Assembly: GCF_027922365.1 (NCBI RefSeq)
Contig: NZ_BSFN01000004.1
Location: 310,001-374,000 of the forward strand
From: Pseudomonas turukhanskensis
GTDB lineage: Bacteria > Pseudomonadota > Gammaproteobacteria > Pseudomonadales > Pseudomonadaceae
Length of the DNA stretch: 64,000 bases
Direction of reading: 5' to 3'
This document shows positions 17,306 to 25,454 of this stretch, one piece after another. The stretch's first letter is position 1, and every line of letters starts with the position of its first letter. The position numbers and the translations under genes were made by a program. The notes beneath the pieces are model-generated. The model made no database searches. It was not told the DNA's origin and was given only the letters and a program-made list of their open reading frames with translations.

Positions 17306-17614
17306 ATGAACAAGTTTACTGCCCTGTTTGCCGTTGCCGCCCTGACCGCCACCGCTGGCCTGGCCCAAGCCCGCGACCTGGGCCCGGACGAAGCGCTGAA
17401 GCTGCGCGATGCCGGCACTATTCAATCCTTCGAGAAACTCAACGCCGCTGCCATTGCCAAACACCCCGGTGCCACCGTGAAGGAAACCGAGCTGGAAGAA
17501 CAACACGGCCGCTACATTTACCAGGTTGAACTGCGCGACGCCCAGGGCGTGGAGTGGGACCTGGAGCTGGACGCTACCAACGGCCAGATCCTTAAAGACT
17601 ATCAAGACAAGTAA
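17306..17614 (+). CDS. PepSY-domain periplasmic protein (first of two)
   Basis: A 102-residue secreted protein with signal peptide MNKFTALFAVAALTATAGLAQA. One PepSY domain follows (about residues 55-100: KHPGATVKETELEEQHGRYIYQVELRDAQGVEWDLELDATNGQILKD). PepSY proteins bind or inhibit in the periplasm and often accompany metal-responsive two-component systems. It shares a TAATG overlap with the next PepSY gene and begins a four-gene operon matching the bqsPQRS layout. Confidence 0.87.
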   Translation: MNKFTALFAVAALTATAGLAQARDLGPDEALKLRDAGTIQSFEKLNAAAIAKHPGATVKETELEEQHGRYIYQVELRDAQGVEWDLELDATNGQILKDYQDK

Positions 17615-17949
17615 TGAGCCAACCTGTAAGCAAATGGCTCCTGCGCTATAGCGGCATCGTCGCACTGGTGCTGGCTGTACTGACCCTGAGTGTCGCCGTA
17701 CATGCCCGTGACCTGGACCAGGACGAGGTGCTGCGCTTGCGCCAGGAAGGTCGCATACCGCCTCTGGAACAGCTGCTACAACCCGCCCTGGAGCGTTACC
17801 CCGGGGCGAAGTTGTTGGAAGCGGAACTGGAGGAAGAGGACGACGTGCTGGTGTACGAAATTGAATTGCTGACCACCGACGGAGTGGTCCGCGAGCTGGA
17901 AATCGATGTGCGCGACGGGCGCATTCTCAAGGACAAGGAAGACGACTGA
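17614..17949 (+). CDS. PepSY-domain protein (second of two)
   Basis: A 111-residue paralogue of the preceding protein, with the same 'ARDLxxDEvLrLRxxG' opening after a hydrophobic N-terminal helix (about residues 14-32) and a C-terminal PepSY domain ([37 protein letters not shown]). It has more acidic residues than the first, including an LEEEDD run that could bind cations. Its start overlaps the previous stop and its stop overlaps the start of the response regulator, so all are translationally coupled. Confidence 0.85.
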   Translation: MSQPVSKWLLRYSGIVALVLAVLTLSVAVHARDLDQDEVLRLRQEGRIPPLEQLLQPALERYPGAKLLEAELEEEDDVLVYEIELLTTDGVVRELEIDVRDGRILKDKEDD

Positions 17950-18617
17950 TGCGGTTGTTGCTGGTAGAAGACCACGTGCCGTTGGCCGATGAACTGCTCG
18001 CCAGCCTCGGCGCCCAAGGGTATGCCGTGGACTGGCTGGCCGATGGCCGCGACGCCGTGCACCAGGGCGCCAGCGAACCTTACGACCTGATCATTCTCGA
18101 CCTCGGGCTGCCCGGCAAGCCGGGCCTTGAGGTATTGCGCCAATGGCGCGCCGGTGCGCTGGCCACGCCCGTGCTGATTCTGACCGCACGCAGCTCCTGG
18201 GCCGAGCGCATCGACGGGCTGAAAGCCGGTGCCGACGACTACCTGACCAAACCCTTTCACCCCGAAGAGTTGCAGCTGCGTATTCAGGCGTTGCTGCGCC
18301 GCTCCAAAGGCCTGGCTAACCAGGAACATCTGCAGGCGGCAGGGCTGCAGCTGGACGAGAGCCGTCAGTGCGTATTGGCAGCGGGCGAGGATATTCAACT
18401 GACCGCCGCAGAGTTTCGCCTGCTGCGTTACTTCATGCTGCACCCACAGCAACTGCTTTCCAAAAGCCACCTGGCCGAACACCTGTACGACGGTGAAACA
18501 GAACGCGACTCCAATGTCCTGGAAGTGCACGTCAACCACCTGCGCCGCAAACTCGGGCGTGACGTCATCGAAACCCGTCGCGGCCAGGGCTACCGCTTTA
18601 TCGGGTTGAGCGCATGA
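17949..18617 (+). CDS. OmpR/PhoB-family response regulator (BqsR/CarR-like)
   Basis: A 222-residue regulator. The receiver (about 1-115) has acidic residues ED at 7-8, phosphoacceptor Asp51 in ILDLGLPG, Thr79 and Lys101. The C-terminal winged helix (about 125-220) carries the [17 protein letters not shown] recognition region and [10 protein letters not shown] wing. It overlaps the PepSY gene and the kinase gene by a few bases. The TTAAG direct repeat upstream of the operon supports a BqsR/CarR assignment; the metal or other signal is not shown. Confidence 0.88.
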   Translation: MRLLLVEDHVPLADELLASLGAQGYAVDWLADGRDAVHQGASEPYDLIILDLGLPGKPGLEVLRQWRAGALATPVLILTARSSWAERIDGLKAGADDYLTKPFHPEELQLRIQALLRRSKGLANQEHLQAAGLQLDESRQCVLAAGEDIQLTAAEFRLLRYFMLHPQQLLSKSHLAEHLYDGETERDSNVLEVHVNHLRRKLGRDVIETRRGQGYRFIGLSA

Positions 18618-19948
18618 AATCGATTCAGCGCCGGCTCAGCCTGGGGTTGATTAGCGTGTTGCTGGTGGTGGGGCTGGTGCTGGCGCAAACCAGTTTATGG
18701 CTGCTGGACCTGGGCCTGCGGCGCTACCTGGAAGCCAGCCTGCGTCACCATACCGAGAACCTGCTTGTCGCCACGGTACGCGGCCCCACTGGCTTGCAGC
18801 TCAACGAGCAGCGTGTGCAACCGGCGTATGAGCAGCCGTTGTCCGGGCGCTACTTTCGCATCGACTTTGCCAGCGGTACGCCCGCGCCATGGCGTTCCCG
18901 CTCGCAGTGGGACTGGGAGCTGGCGCAGGCGGCCAAGGTGGGACTGCAAAACGAACTGGCGCCGGGGCCCAGCGAGCAGTTGCTGCTGGTGTACCGCGCC
19001 GACTACCGGCGCTATGGCCAGCAGTTATCCATCACTGTGGCGCAAGACTACAGCCCGGTGTTGGACAGTTTTCGCCAGGTCAAATATGTCGGTCTGGGCC
19101 TCGGTGCGGGCGCGCTGCTTTTGGTTTTGCTGCTGCAACGCCTGACCGTGCGCAACGCCTTGCGGCCATTGGAACGGGTGCGCCAACAGCTGCAACAACT
19201 ACAGCAAGGGCAGCGCACGACACTGGATCAGGACGTGCCCGCCGAGCTGGAACCGCTGGTGACTCAGCTCAACCACCTGCTGGTGCACACCGAAGAGCAC
19301 CTGCTGCGCTCGCGCAACGCCCTGGGCAATCTCGGTCACGCACTGAAAACGCCGTTGGCAGTGCTGGTCAGCCTGGCCGAGCGTGACGCGCTGGCCGGCC
19401 ACCCTGAACTGCAAGCCACCTTGCGCGAGCAACTGCAACAGATCGAGCAACGCCTGAGCCGTGAATTGGGGCGGGCACGGCTGGCGGGAGAGGCCTTGCC
19501 CGGCGCCCAGTTCGACTGCGATGAAGAGCTGCCGGGCTTGATCAATACCTTGGGCATGATCCACAACCGTGGCCTGCACCTGAGCTGGCATGCGCCGCCC
19601 GGCCTGCGGCTGCCATGGGACCGTGAAGACCTGCTGGAAATGCTCGGCAACCTGCTCGACAACGCCTGCAAATGGGCCGAATCACAGGTGCAACTGAGCG
19701 TTCAGCAAGACAGCGCCGGTGTCACCCTGTGGGTGGATGACGACGGGCCGGGCATTGAAACAGAGCGCCGCCTTGAAGTGCTGGAACGTGGCGCGCGCTT
19801 GGACGAGCAGGTGAGCGGTCATGGTTTGGGCTTGGGTATCGTGCGCGATATCGTCGATGCCCGCGGTGGACAGCTTGAAATGTTGGACAGCCCGCTGGGT
19901 GGCTTGCGGGTCGCCATCCGCTTGCCGGGCAATGCGCGGCGGCGGTAG
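18614..19948 (+). CDS. Sensor histidine kinase (BqsS/CarS-like)
   Basis: A 444-residue inner-membrane kinase. Membrane helices lie at about 12-32 and 158-176, with a periplasmic loop of about 125 residues between them. The phosphoacceptor is His242 in [12 protein letters not shown]. The N box is [15 protein letters not shown], the G1 box VDDDGPGIE and the G2 box GHGLGLGIV. The HALKTPL form of the H box is typical of PhoQ/BqsS-like kinases. I see no R-E-x-x-E sequence in the periplasmic loop, the motif linked to Fe(II) sensing by BqsS, so the ligand may differ. It is the last gene of the operon. Confidence 0.87.
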   Translation: MKSIQRRLSLGLISVLLVVGLVLAQTSLWLLDLGLRRYLEASLRHHTENLLVATVRGPTGLQLNEQRVQPAYEQPLSGRYFRIDFASGTPAPWRSRSQWDWELAQAAKVGLQNELAPGPSEQLLLVYRADYRRYGQQLSITVAQDYSPVLDSFRQVKYVGLGLGAGALLLVLLLQRLTVRNALRPLERVRQQLQQLQQGQRTTLDQDVPAELEPLVTQLNHLLVHTEEHLLRSRNALGNLGHALKTPLAVLVSLAERDALAGHPELQATLREQLQQIEQRLSRELGRARLAGEALPGAQFDCDEELPGLINTLGMIHNRGLHLSWHAPPGLRLPWDREDLLEMLGNLLDNACKWAESQVQLSVQQDSAGVTLWVDDDGPGIETERRLEVLERGARLDEQVSGHGLGLGIVRDIVDARGGQLEMLDSPLGGLRVAIRLPGNARRR

Positions 19949-20060
19949 CCAGTGATGCCTGTAATGGAGGGCGACACCTTGCAGCGGATGGTCAGGTCAG
20001 TCTGCCCAGCAGGCGAGAGCGAGCGCGGAAAACTTATTGGCTGAAAGTGGCGGCGTCGGT

Positions 20061-21077
20061 CTAGAGCCTAGCGCCGCGGTTGCGGATGAGAGTTGTGCCG
20101 TCAGGTTGCGGTTCGAGTTTGATCGGCAGCACCTTGGGCAGCGCCTTGACCAGGTTGGACACATCGCGGGTGCTGTAGATGCCGCCAATGCGAATATCGG
20201 CCGTGCTCTGGTCAGCGAGTATCAGCGGTTCTTCGAGGTAACGGTTAAGCAGCGGCACGGCTTCACCGAGGGTGATGTCGTTAAGGATCAGCTTGCCGTC
20301 ACGCCAGGCTAAAGCGGTCTGGGTGTCGACAGACCGAACGCGGGGCTTGAGGTCGCCCGCCTTGAAGCTGGCCTGCATGCCGGGTGTGAGGGTGCTGTCG
20401 TTGCCTTGGCGTTCGCTTTGCACCCGCACCGAGCCTTCGGTCACGGTGACGACCACGCTGTCTTCGTAGCGCCAGACGTTGAAACGGGTGCCGGTGACGG
20501 TAATAGAGCCTTCGCCGGCGCTGACCACAAACGGGTGGGCGCTGTCGTGGGTGACGTGGAAATAGGCTTCGCCGCTGCCGAGGGAGACGTGGCGCTCATC
20601 GCGGAAGTTGAAAAAGCTCAATTCGCTGGTGCTATTGAGCTCCACTTCGCTGCCATCGCCCAGGGTGATGCGACTGATGTTCTGCTGAGTTTCGAAGTGT
20701 TCGTACGAATTGGGCAGCCAGCCCATTATCCAGCCGCCATAGGCCGCCAGCGGCAAGGCCAGCGCGGCCAGCGTCACGGCGCGTAACTGCGCGCGCCAGC
20801 GGCGCCGGGTACGCACCGGCACGACGGGCGCCGGCGGCACCTGGCGCAGCGCAGGGCGGGGCGCGGACGCCGCAGCGTGGGCAGGCAGCTGCTCGCTCAG
20901 GTCCCAGATTTCCAGCATGGCTACGTATTCGGTGGCGTGGCTGGGGTGCTCGTCGAGCCACAGTTTGAACTGCGCGCGCTCTTCTTCCGTGCAATCGGTG
21001 GCGTGCATCCGCATGCACCAATGTGCGGCAACCTCGACGAGCGGGTCGTCGTTGGCAGGGGAAGGGGCGTTGATCAT
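20061..21077 (-). CDS. FecR-family anti-sigma/sigma-regulator protein
   Basis: A 338-residue membrane-anchored regulator of iron-type ECF sigma factors. The cytoplasmic N-terminal domain has the DUF4880 motif (AAHWCMRMHATDCTEEERAQFKLWLDEHPSHATEY). A transmembrane helix is near residues 100-118. The periplasmic FecR domain (DGSEVELNSTSELSF...GEAYFHVTHDSAHPFVVSAG) is followed by an STN-like C-terminal end. It is divergent from the ECF sigma gene, with 85 bp between the starts, whereas fecI and fecR usually run in tandem. No TonB-dependent receptor gene is next to either. Confidence 0.88.
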   Translation of the reverse strand: MINAPSPANDDPLVEVAAHWCMRMHATDCTEEERAQFKLWLDEHPSHATEYVAMLEIWDLSEQLPAHAAASAPRPALRQVPPAPVVPVRTRRRWRAQLRAVTLAALALPLAAYGGWIMGWLPNSYEHFETQQNISRITLGDGSEVELNSTSELSFFNFRDERHVSLGSGEAYFHVTHDSAHPFVVSAGEGSITVTGTRFNVWRYEDSVVVTVTEGSVRVQSERQGNDSTLTPGMQASFKAGDLKPRVRSVDTQTALAWRDGKLILNDITLGEAVPLLNRYLEEPLILADQSTADIRIGGIYSTRDVSNLVKALPKVLPIKLEPQPDGTTLIRNRGARL

Positions 21078-21162
21078 CAGGGAATACCGGTTACCTGGTA
21101 CTGAAGCGGGGAAGGTGCAGTGCTGGCAATTGAGAATAAGTCTTGATACGAATGATTATAAA

Positions 21163-21726
21163 ATGAATAATTTCATACTGCCAGTACGACGGTTCGGGTG
21201 TTCAACCTTATTGCTATGTTCGCCGTCACGTCTGTGGCCGGGGGTTGTTTTGGAGATTTACTATCGGGAGCTGGTGCGGTTTTTGAGCGCCAAGCTGGGG
21301 AGCCGACAGCAAGCAGCGGATGTTGCCCATGACGCGTATTTGCGCGTGATGGAGAGAGCCAGTCAACAGCAGATTGAGTCGCCGCGCGCGTTTTTGTACC
21401 GCACAGCCTTGAATCTGGTGATAGACGAACATCGTCGCAATGCCCTGCGCCGTACCGAAAACCTGGACGTGCTGGACCAGCAAGAGCAGTTCTTTTCTCC
21501 CTCGCCCCATCGCTCGTTGGCACACGAACAGCGCCTGCAATTGTTGCAGCGCGCCCTCGATGAGCTGTCGCCGGTATGCCGTGACGCATTTTTGTTGCGC
21601 AAACTCGAAGGCTTGAGCCACGACGAAATTGCCGAACGCCTGAGTATTTCCCAGAGCCTGGTGGAGAAGCACATCGTCAACGCGATGAAGCATTGTCGGG
21701 TGCGCATGCGGGAGTGGGATGCCTGA
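21163..21726 (+). CDS. ECF sigma factor, FecI-like
   Basis: An RNA polymerase sigma factor of the iron-starvation ECF group. Region 2 is YYRELVRFLSAKLGSRQQAADVAHDAYLRVME...PRAFLYRTALNLVIDEHRR. Region 4 is LDELSPVCRDAFLLRKLEGLSHDEIAERLSISQSLVEKHIVNAMKHCR. I place the start at ATG 21163 (187 residues); a TTG at 21253 would trim it to family core length and cannot be excluded. The 85-bp AT-rich gap to fecR (aatgattataaaatgaataa) may hold an iron-responsive promoter, but I see no convincing Fur box. Confidence 0.85.
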   Translation: MNNFILPVRRFGCSTLLLCSPSRLWPGVVLEIYYRELVRFLSAKLGSRQQAADVAHDAYLRVMERASQQQIESPRAFLYRTALNLVIDEHRRNALRRTENLDVLDQQEQFFSPSPHRSLAHEQRLQLLQRALDELSPVCRDAFLLRKLEGLSHDEIAERLSISQSLVEKHIVNAMKHCRVRMREWDA

Positions 21727-21775
21727 TAGCTAACCGGCGCTCTCTCCACGCCTAAATTTAATTTCCCTGTCCTCG

Positions 21776-22050
21776 TTGCTACCCAACAGGCGATCTCTGC
21801 TATTCCCAACCAATGGGCTGAGCGACACCTTGCTGTCAGTGCTACCGATTCGCACCAACGATATCGACAGCTCGCTGCATGGTTACCTGCGGCATCAGTC
21901 GTTGAACCACGTGCAGCGCTTGCCGTTATTGACGAATGCAAGGGCCAAGAGTGGCTTACCTGCCGGCGCGACCCAAGGCCAGGTGTAGTGGCTGCAACGC
22001 GGCGAGCAGCGCATTGCCAGGCAGATGGGGTTGTGGAGCAAATCGATCTG
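21776..22050 (+). pseudogene. Probable decayed gene fragment after the ECF sigma gene
   Basis: A frame with strongly G/C-biased third positions, like real genes here, reads 70 codons, meets TAG at 21986 and continues in the same phase (WLQRGEQRIARQMGLWSKSI) to TGA at 22048. It has no ribosome site and I recognise no family. The whole 415-bp gap from 21727 to 22141 holds only this and the palindrome at 22066. A TonB-receptor gene would be expected here, but I cannot show that this is its relic. Confidence 0.3.
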
Positions 22051-22065
22051 AAGGACTAACCGTCC

Positions 22066-22130
22066 CGTAGGAGCCAGCTTGCTGGCGAAGCGTTCTATCG
22101 GCTTACGCTTCGCCAGCTAGCTTGCGCCTA
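22066..22130. repeat. REP-like palindrome (gtaggagccagcttgctggc)
   Basis: Imperfect inverted arms gtaggagccagcttgctggc-gaagcg and cgcttc-gccagctagcttgcgcctac form a long hairpin just downstream of the corA stop codon (minus strand). It probably ends corA transcription as well as being a dispersed element. A related copy is at 49851-49935. Confidence 0.75.
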
Positions 22131-22141
22131 CAACAGCGCGA

Positions 22142-23113
22142 TTACAGCCAATCCATGCGCCTGAAATTGGCATACAACCCAATGCAGCCCACCCCAATCA
22201 CACTGAGTACCCCGGCGTAGCCGTAATGCCAGGTGAGTTCGGGCATGTACTGAAAATTCATCCCGTAAATACCGGCAATTGCCGTGGGAAAGGCCAGAAT
22301 CGCCGCCCAGGCAGCGAACTTGCGCTGGGTGATGCTTTGCCGGGATGACTCCAGCAACAGCCCGATTTCAATGGCGTGGTCGGCCATTTCGCGCAGGCCC
22401 GTGAGGTCCTCCATCAGCCGTTGCACATGGATCTGCACGTCACGAAAGTACGGGCGCATATGCTTGTCGATAAAGGGGAAATCCAGCTGTTGCAGCTCGG
22501 TGCAGATTTCCACCATCGGTGCGATATAGCGGCGAATGCGTAGCAAATGACGGCGCATATGCTGGATGCGTTCGACGTCGTCCTGGCTGAGCGGGTTGCG
22601 CAGCACATGCTGTTCCATGTCTTCGAGCTTGGCGTTGAACTCTTCCAGGCGCGGCCGGTAGTTTTCGATCACAAAGCTGAGCAGGGCGTAGAGCACGAAG
22701 TCTTCGCCGTGCTCGAGCATCAGTGGCTGCGCTTCGGCGCGTTGGCGCACGCGGCCGTATGAAGGCGAGTCGCCGTAGCGGCAACTGATGACGTAACCCT
22801 TTCCGGCAAACAGCTGGGTTTCGACGAACACCAGTTTGTCGTCTTCCATCACCGGCGAGTAGAGCACCATAAACAGCGCGTCGCCGAAGGTTTCGAGCTT
22901 GGGGCGGGTGTGTTGCAGCAACGCGTCTTCGATAGCCAATGCGTGCAGGTTGAATTGTTTTTGCAGGTTCAGCAGCTCTTCGCTGCCAGGATCGTGCAAA
23001 CCGATCCAGACAAAATGCTCTGGCTTGGCGGCCCAGTCTTTGCCTTCATCGAGGGTGATATCTGTAACTTTCTTGCCGTGGGAATAAACCGCTGCTGCAA
23101 CGACTCTTGTCAT
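22142..23113 (-). CDS. corA: CorA-family magnesium/cobalt transporter
   Basis: A 323-residue divalent-cation channel subunit. A large cytoplasmic N-terminal funnel (about 1-260) is followed by two C-terminal membrane helices and the signature Gly-Met-Asn at about 284-286 (YGMNFQYMPE). The last residues are basic (NFRRMDWL), as in CorA. It would work as a pentamer importing Mg2+. It has its own upstream region and is not in an operon. Confidence 0.93.
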   Translation of the reverse strand: MTRVVAAAVYSHGKKVTDITLDEGKDWAAKPEHFVWIGLHDPGSEELLNLQKQFNLHALAIEDALLQHTRPKLETFGDALFMVLYSPVMEDDKLVFVETQLFAGKGYVISCRYGDSPSYGRVRQRAEAQPLMLEHGEDFVLYALLSFVIENYRPRLEEFNAKLEDMEQHVLRNPLSQDDVERIQHMRRHLLRIRRYIAPMVEICTELQQLDFPFIDKHMRPYFRDVQIHVQRLMEDLTGLREMADHAIEIGLLLESSRQSITQRKFAAWAAILAFPTAIAGIYGMNFQYMPELTWHYGYAGVLSVIGVGCIGLYANFRRMDWL

Positions 23114-23246
23114 GGTTGTTATCCGTACGCTCCGGTTTCAAGTGGCGGTGGGCGCCTGACATCAGGGTACTGCATGGGGCCTTTCCTGTGTCGCTCAGGG
23201 TGAGACAAGCGCAACGCCCGGTGCGCTCCATGGTTGTGCAAATAAC

Positions 23247-23274
23247 CTGACGCGGACCAAAGCGCGGCTATGCT
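23247..23274 (+). promoter_or_regulatory. Candidate sigma-70 promoter for the 18-codon ORF
   Basis: CTGACG (-35, 23247-23252) and TATGCT (-10, 23269-23274) are separated by 16 bp. They lie 38 bp before the start of the small ORF at 23312, within the 323-bp gap between corA and plsC. Confidence 0.4.
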
Positions 23275-23311
23275 CAGACGTGGCAAACGCACCGCCAAAG
23301 GAGGGAAGAGC

Positions 23312-23368
23312 ATGGCAACTTCACGTGTGCTCGCAGCGCTGGCACTGCTGGTGCCTCCGCCGATGTAG
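23312..23368 (+). CDS. 18-residue hydrophobic peptide ORF with strong ribosome site
   Basis: AAAGGAGGGAAGAGC before the ATG is a near-ideal ribosome site. The ORF encodes MATSRVLAALALLVPPPM, a short hydrophobic peptide ending in three prolines and Met. A 17-bp perfect hairpin begins 7 bases after the stop. The layout fits either a translated small peptide or a leader/attenuator, but no gene lies downstream on this strand to attenuate. Function is unknown. Confidence 0.45.
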   Translation: MATSRVLAALALLVPPPM

Positions 23369-23375
23369 CCACGTA

Positions 23376-23415
23376 CAAACAACAAGCCCGGCGTCGATGC
23401 CGGGCTTGTTGTTTG
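23376..23415. terminator. Strong hairpin terminator, convergent between sORF and plsC
   Basis: A 17-bp perfect stem (caaacaacaagcccggc / gccgggcttgttgtttg) with a 6-base loop. It lies 21 bp after the plsC stop on the minus strand and 7 bp after the small ORF on the plus strand. Confidence 0.85.
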
Positions 23416-23436
23416 GTTGCGGTAGTGCGCGAGCTA

Positions 23437-24195
23437 TTAGCTGATTGCGGGCGCCGGCTTGGGAACGCCCAGTTGGGCAGCGGCAATCTCCCGGTCGAGT
23501 TCGGCGATGCCGGCCTGCATCTGGGCATGGCACTTTTCCATCAGCGCGGGGATGTCCTCACTGGTCATGCCTGTGGTGGAAATGGCCGGCAGCGAGCGGA
23601 TACTGATATCGCCACTGTTCCAGCGATTGAGCTGCATCTGCGTGCTATAGGTGCTGACGCAGACCGGCAGAATCGGCACGCCGGCGGCGATGGCCATCTG
23701 GAAAGCGCCTTTCTTGAACGGCAGCAAACCTTTGCCCAGGTTGCGCGTGCCTTCGGGGAACACCCATATCGAGGTGTCTTTGTGCTGCAAGGTGTCCGTG
23801 GTGGTGAGCATGGCGCGCTTGGCTTTGAGGGCGTTGCCGCGGTCGATCAGCACATTGCCCGCTAGCCAATACAGTTGGCCAAAGAACGGCACCCACTTCA
23901 GGCTTTTCTTGCCAATGCTCACGGTGCGCTTGGGCACCACGGCGCCGAGCACGAACAGGTCATAGTTGGACTGGTGGTTGCAAATGATCACGCAGGATGG
24001 CGAGTGATCGCGCAGGCCTTCGGTGTGGGTTTTCAACTTCAAACGCAGCAGCCACAGAGCCGGCCACGAGTAGAGGCGGGCGCATAGCCGGCTGTTGTCC
24101 GGGTTGAAGGGGCGGCACAGGCCGATAACGATGCCCAACACGCCTGCGACGATAAAGTGCAGGCCCATAAAAAACATGCGCAGAAGGAAAAGCAT
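23437..24195 (-). CDS. plsC: 1-acyl-sn-glycerol-3-phosphate acyltransferase
   Basis: A 252-residue inner-membrane enzyme that makes phosphatidic acid from lysophosphatidic acid. The acyltransferase motif H-x4-D is His74...Asp79 in NHQSNYD. The second motif is FPEGTRN and the third is GVPILPVCV. A hydrophobic N-terminal helix (residues 1-27) anchors it. Pseudomonads have several PlsC-like proteins, so this may be one of a set. It is transcribed alone, with a terminator on each side. Confidence 0.9.
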   Translation of the reverse strand: MLFLLRMFFMGLHFIVAGVLGIVIGLCRPFNPDNSRLCARLYSWPALWLLRLKLKTHTEGLRDHSPSCVIICNHQSNYDLFVLGAVVPKRTVSIGKKSLKWVPFFGQLYWLAGNVLIDRGNALKAKRAMLTTTDTLQHKDTSIWVFPEGTRNLGKGLLPFKKGAFQMAIAAGVPILPVCVSTYSTQMQLNRWNSGDISIRSLPAISTTGMTSEDIPALMEKCHAQMQAGIAELDREIAAAQLGVPKPAPAIS

Positions 24196-24314
24196 TGGGA
24201 CGCCCGTTTGGTAAAAGGTCGCGCAGTGTACGGATGTGCACTATTTTCGGCAATCGCCGCTCGGAGGGAGTTTTGTTACAAGCTGCACGCCAGGCGCAGC
24301 GCCGCTTGCAGGCA

Positions 24315-24350
24315 TAAAAAAGCCCGGCACGCAGGCCGGGCTCGGGTTTT
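24315..24350. terminator. Intrinsic terminator downstream of the crotonase gene
   Basis: Stem agcccggc / gccgggct (24321-24328 and 24335-24342), preceded by A's and followed by a short T run. On the minus strand it follows the crotonase stop codon by about 20 bp. Confidence 0.8.
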
Positions 24351-24360
24351 GACGCAACGC

Positions 24361-25050
24361 TTAAACCGCGTGCTTCTTGTCTTCTTCGATAGCCCAGTCC
24401 AGGGTCTCCAGCAGCGCTTTGCGCACTTTGAGCTTGGTATTCTTGTGCGCCTTCATGTTGATCTTCTTCAACTGCTGGGCGGCAGCAATAGCAGTAGGCA
24501 GCAACTGCTCGGCAGCGACCACGGTGTCGAGGAAGCCTGCATCCACCGCGGTTTGCGGATTGAACATTTCGCCATTGATCACCGAGCGGTGGAATGCCGC
24601 CTTGCGCAGGCGATCGCGGGCCAACTCAATGCCTACGTGGTGCATGGTCATGCCAATCTGCACCTCGTTCAGACCAATGCTGAACGGGCCTTCGACACCA
24701 ATGCGGTAGTCGGCCGACAGCAGAATGAAGGCGCCCTTGGCCACCGCATGGCCACCGCAGGCGACGATGATCGGAAACGGGTGCGAGAGCATACGGCGGG
24801 CGAGTGTAGAACCGGCGGCCACCAGGTTGATGGCGTTTTCTGGGCCGGACGTCATCACCTTCAAATCATAACCGCCCGACAGAATGCCCGGCTGACCCGT
24901 GATGATGACCACGGCGCGGTCCTGCTCGGCGCGGTCCAATGCTGCGTTGAACGCGGCGATCACATCCGGAGAAATGGCATTTACCTTGCCATTGCTCAGC
25001 GTCAGGGTGGCAATGCCGTCATCGAGTTGGTAGCTGATCAGGTCGCTCAT
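24361..25050 (-). CDS. Crotonase/enoyl-CoA hydratase-isomerase family protein
   Basis: A 229-residue crotonase-fold protein. The first oxyanion-hole segment is [12 protein letters not shown] and the second is [24 protein letters not shown]. At the usual hydratase glutamate positions I see [19 protein letters not shown], so hydratase chemistry is uncertain. The C-terminus is Lys-rich ([17 protein letters not shown]). Related proteins occur across Pseudomonas without a defined pathway. It is monocistronic. Confidence 0.83.
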   Translation of the reverse strand: MSDLISYQLDDGIATLTLSNGKVNAISPDVIAAFNAALDRAEQDRAVVIITGQPGILSGGYDLKVMTSGPENAINLVAAGSTLARRMLSHPFPIIVACGGHAVAKGAFILLSADYRIGVEGPFSIGLNEVQIGMTMHHVGIELARDRLRKAAFHRSVINGEMFNPQTAVDAGFLDTVVAAEQLLPTAIAAAQQLKKINMKAHKNTKLKVRKALLETLDWAIEEDKKHAV

Positions 25051-25242
25051 GGCAAAAATCCTTGCTCGGGCAGGTATATAAGGTGGACAGACGTTACCGA
25101 GCCCTGCTGTGGAGGTAAAGCGCTAAGACTGACCGGGCAGTCGCGCCGTTGGGCCTTTGCGCGTGAGTTGGAGGTTGGCGCGGAGGATTTCAGACGCAGC
25201 CGGGATATTGCGCTTAACCACATGAATCCCTTAAAAAATATT

Positions 25243-25271
25243 TTGCCTTTAGGAGAAGCTTCGGATAGATT
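25243..25271 (+). promoter_or_regulatory. Sigma-70 promoter of tRNA-Ser
   Basis: TTGCCT (-35, 25243-25248) and TAGATT (-10, 25266-25271) with a 17-bp spacer. A GC-rich 'gcgcgcc' discriminator follows, typical of stable-RNA promoters. The tRNA starts 38 bp further on. Confidence 0.7.
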
Positions 25272-25308
25272 AGCGCGCCTCGACAGACCTAACCGGTCAT
25301 CGGGATAC

Positions 25309-25398
25309 GGTGAAGTGTCCGAGTGGCTTAAGGAGCACGCCTGGAAAGTGTGTATACGAGAAATCGTATCGAGAGTTCGAATCTCTCCTTCACCGCCA
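25309..25398 (+). tRNA. tRNA-Ser (anticodon GGA)
   Basis: A 90-nt class II tRNA. The acceptor stem GGTGAAG pairs with CTTCACC, the discriminator is G and the CCA end is encoded. Anticodon GGA is at 25343-25345 inside a CTGGAAAG loop region. The long variable arm is tacgagaaatcgta, and the T-arm is gagagTTCGAATctctc. It reads UCC and UCU serine codons. Confidence 0.96.
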
Positions 25399-25406
25399 TA
25401 TCTAGA

Positions 25407-25440
25407 AAGCCCCGCAGCTTATTGAGTTGCGGGGCTTTTT
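25407..25440. terminator. Bidirectional terminator after tRNA-Ser
   Basis: A 10-bp stem aagccccgca / tgcggggctt followed by five T's. It also lies 15 bp past the egtBD stop on the opposite strand. Confidence 0.92.
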
Positions 25441-25454
25441 GCTTTTCGCGGCAT

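Noticed and set aside
21078..21162. A Fur box between fecR and the ECF sigma gene
   Set aside because: The best alignment to the 19-bp consensus matches only about half the bases; the region is AT-rich but not convincing.
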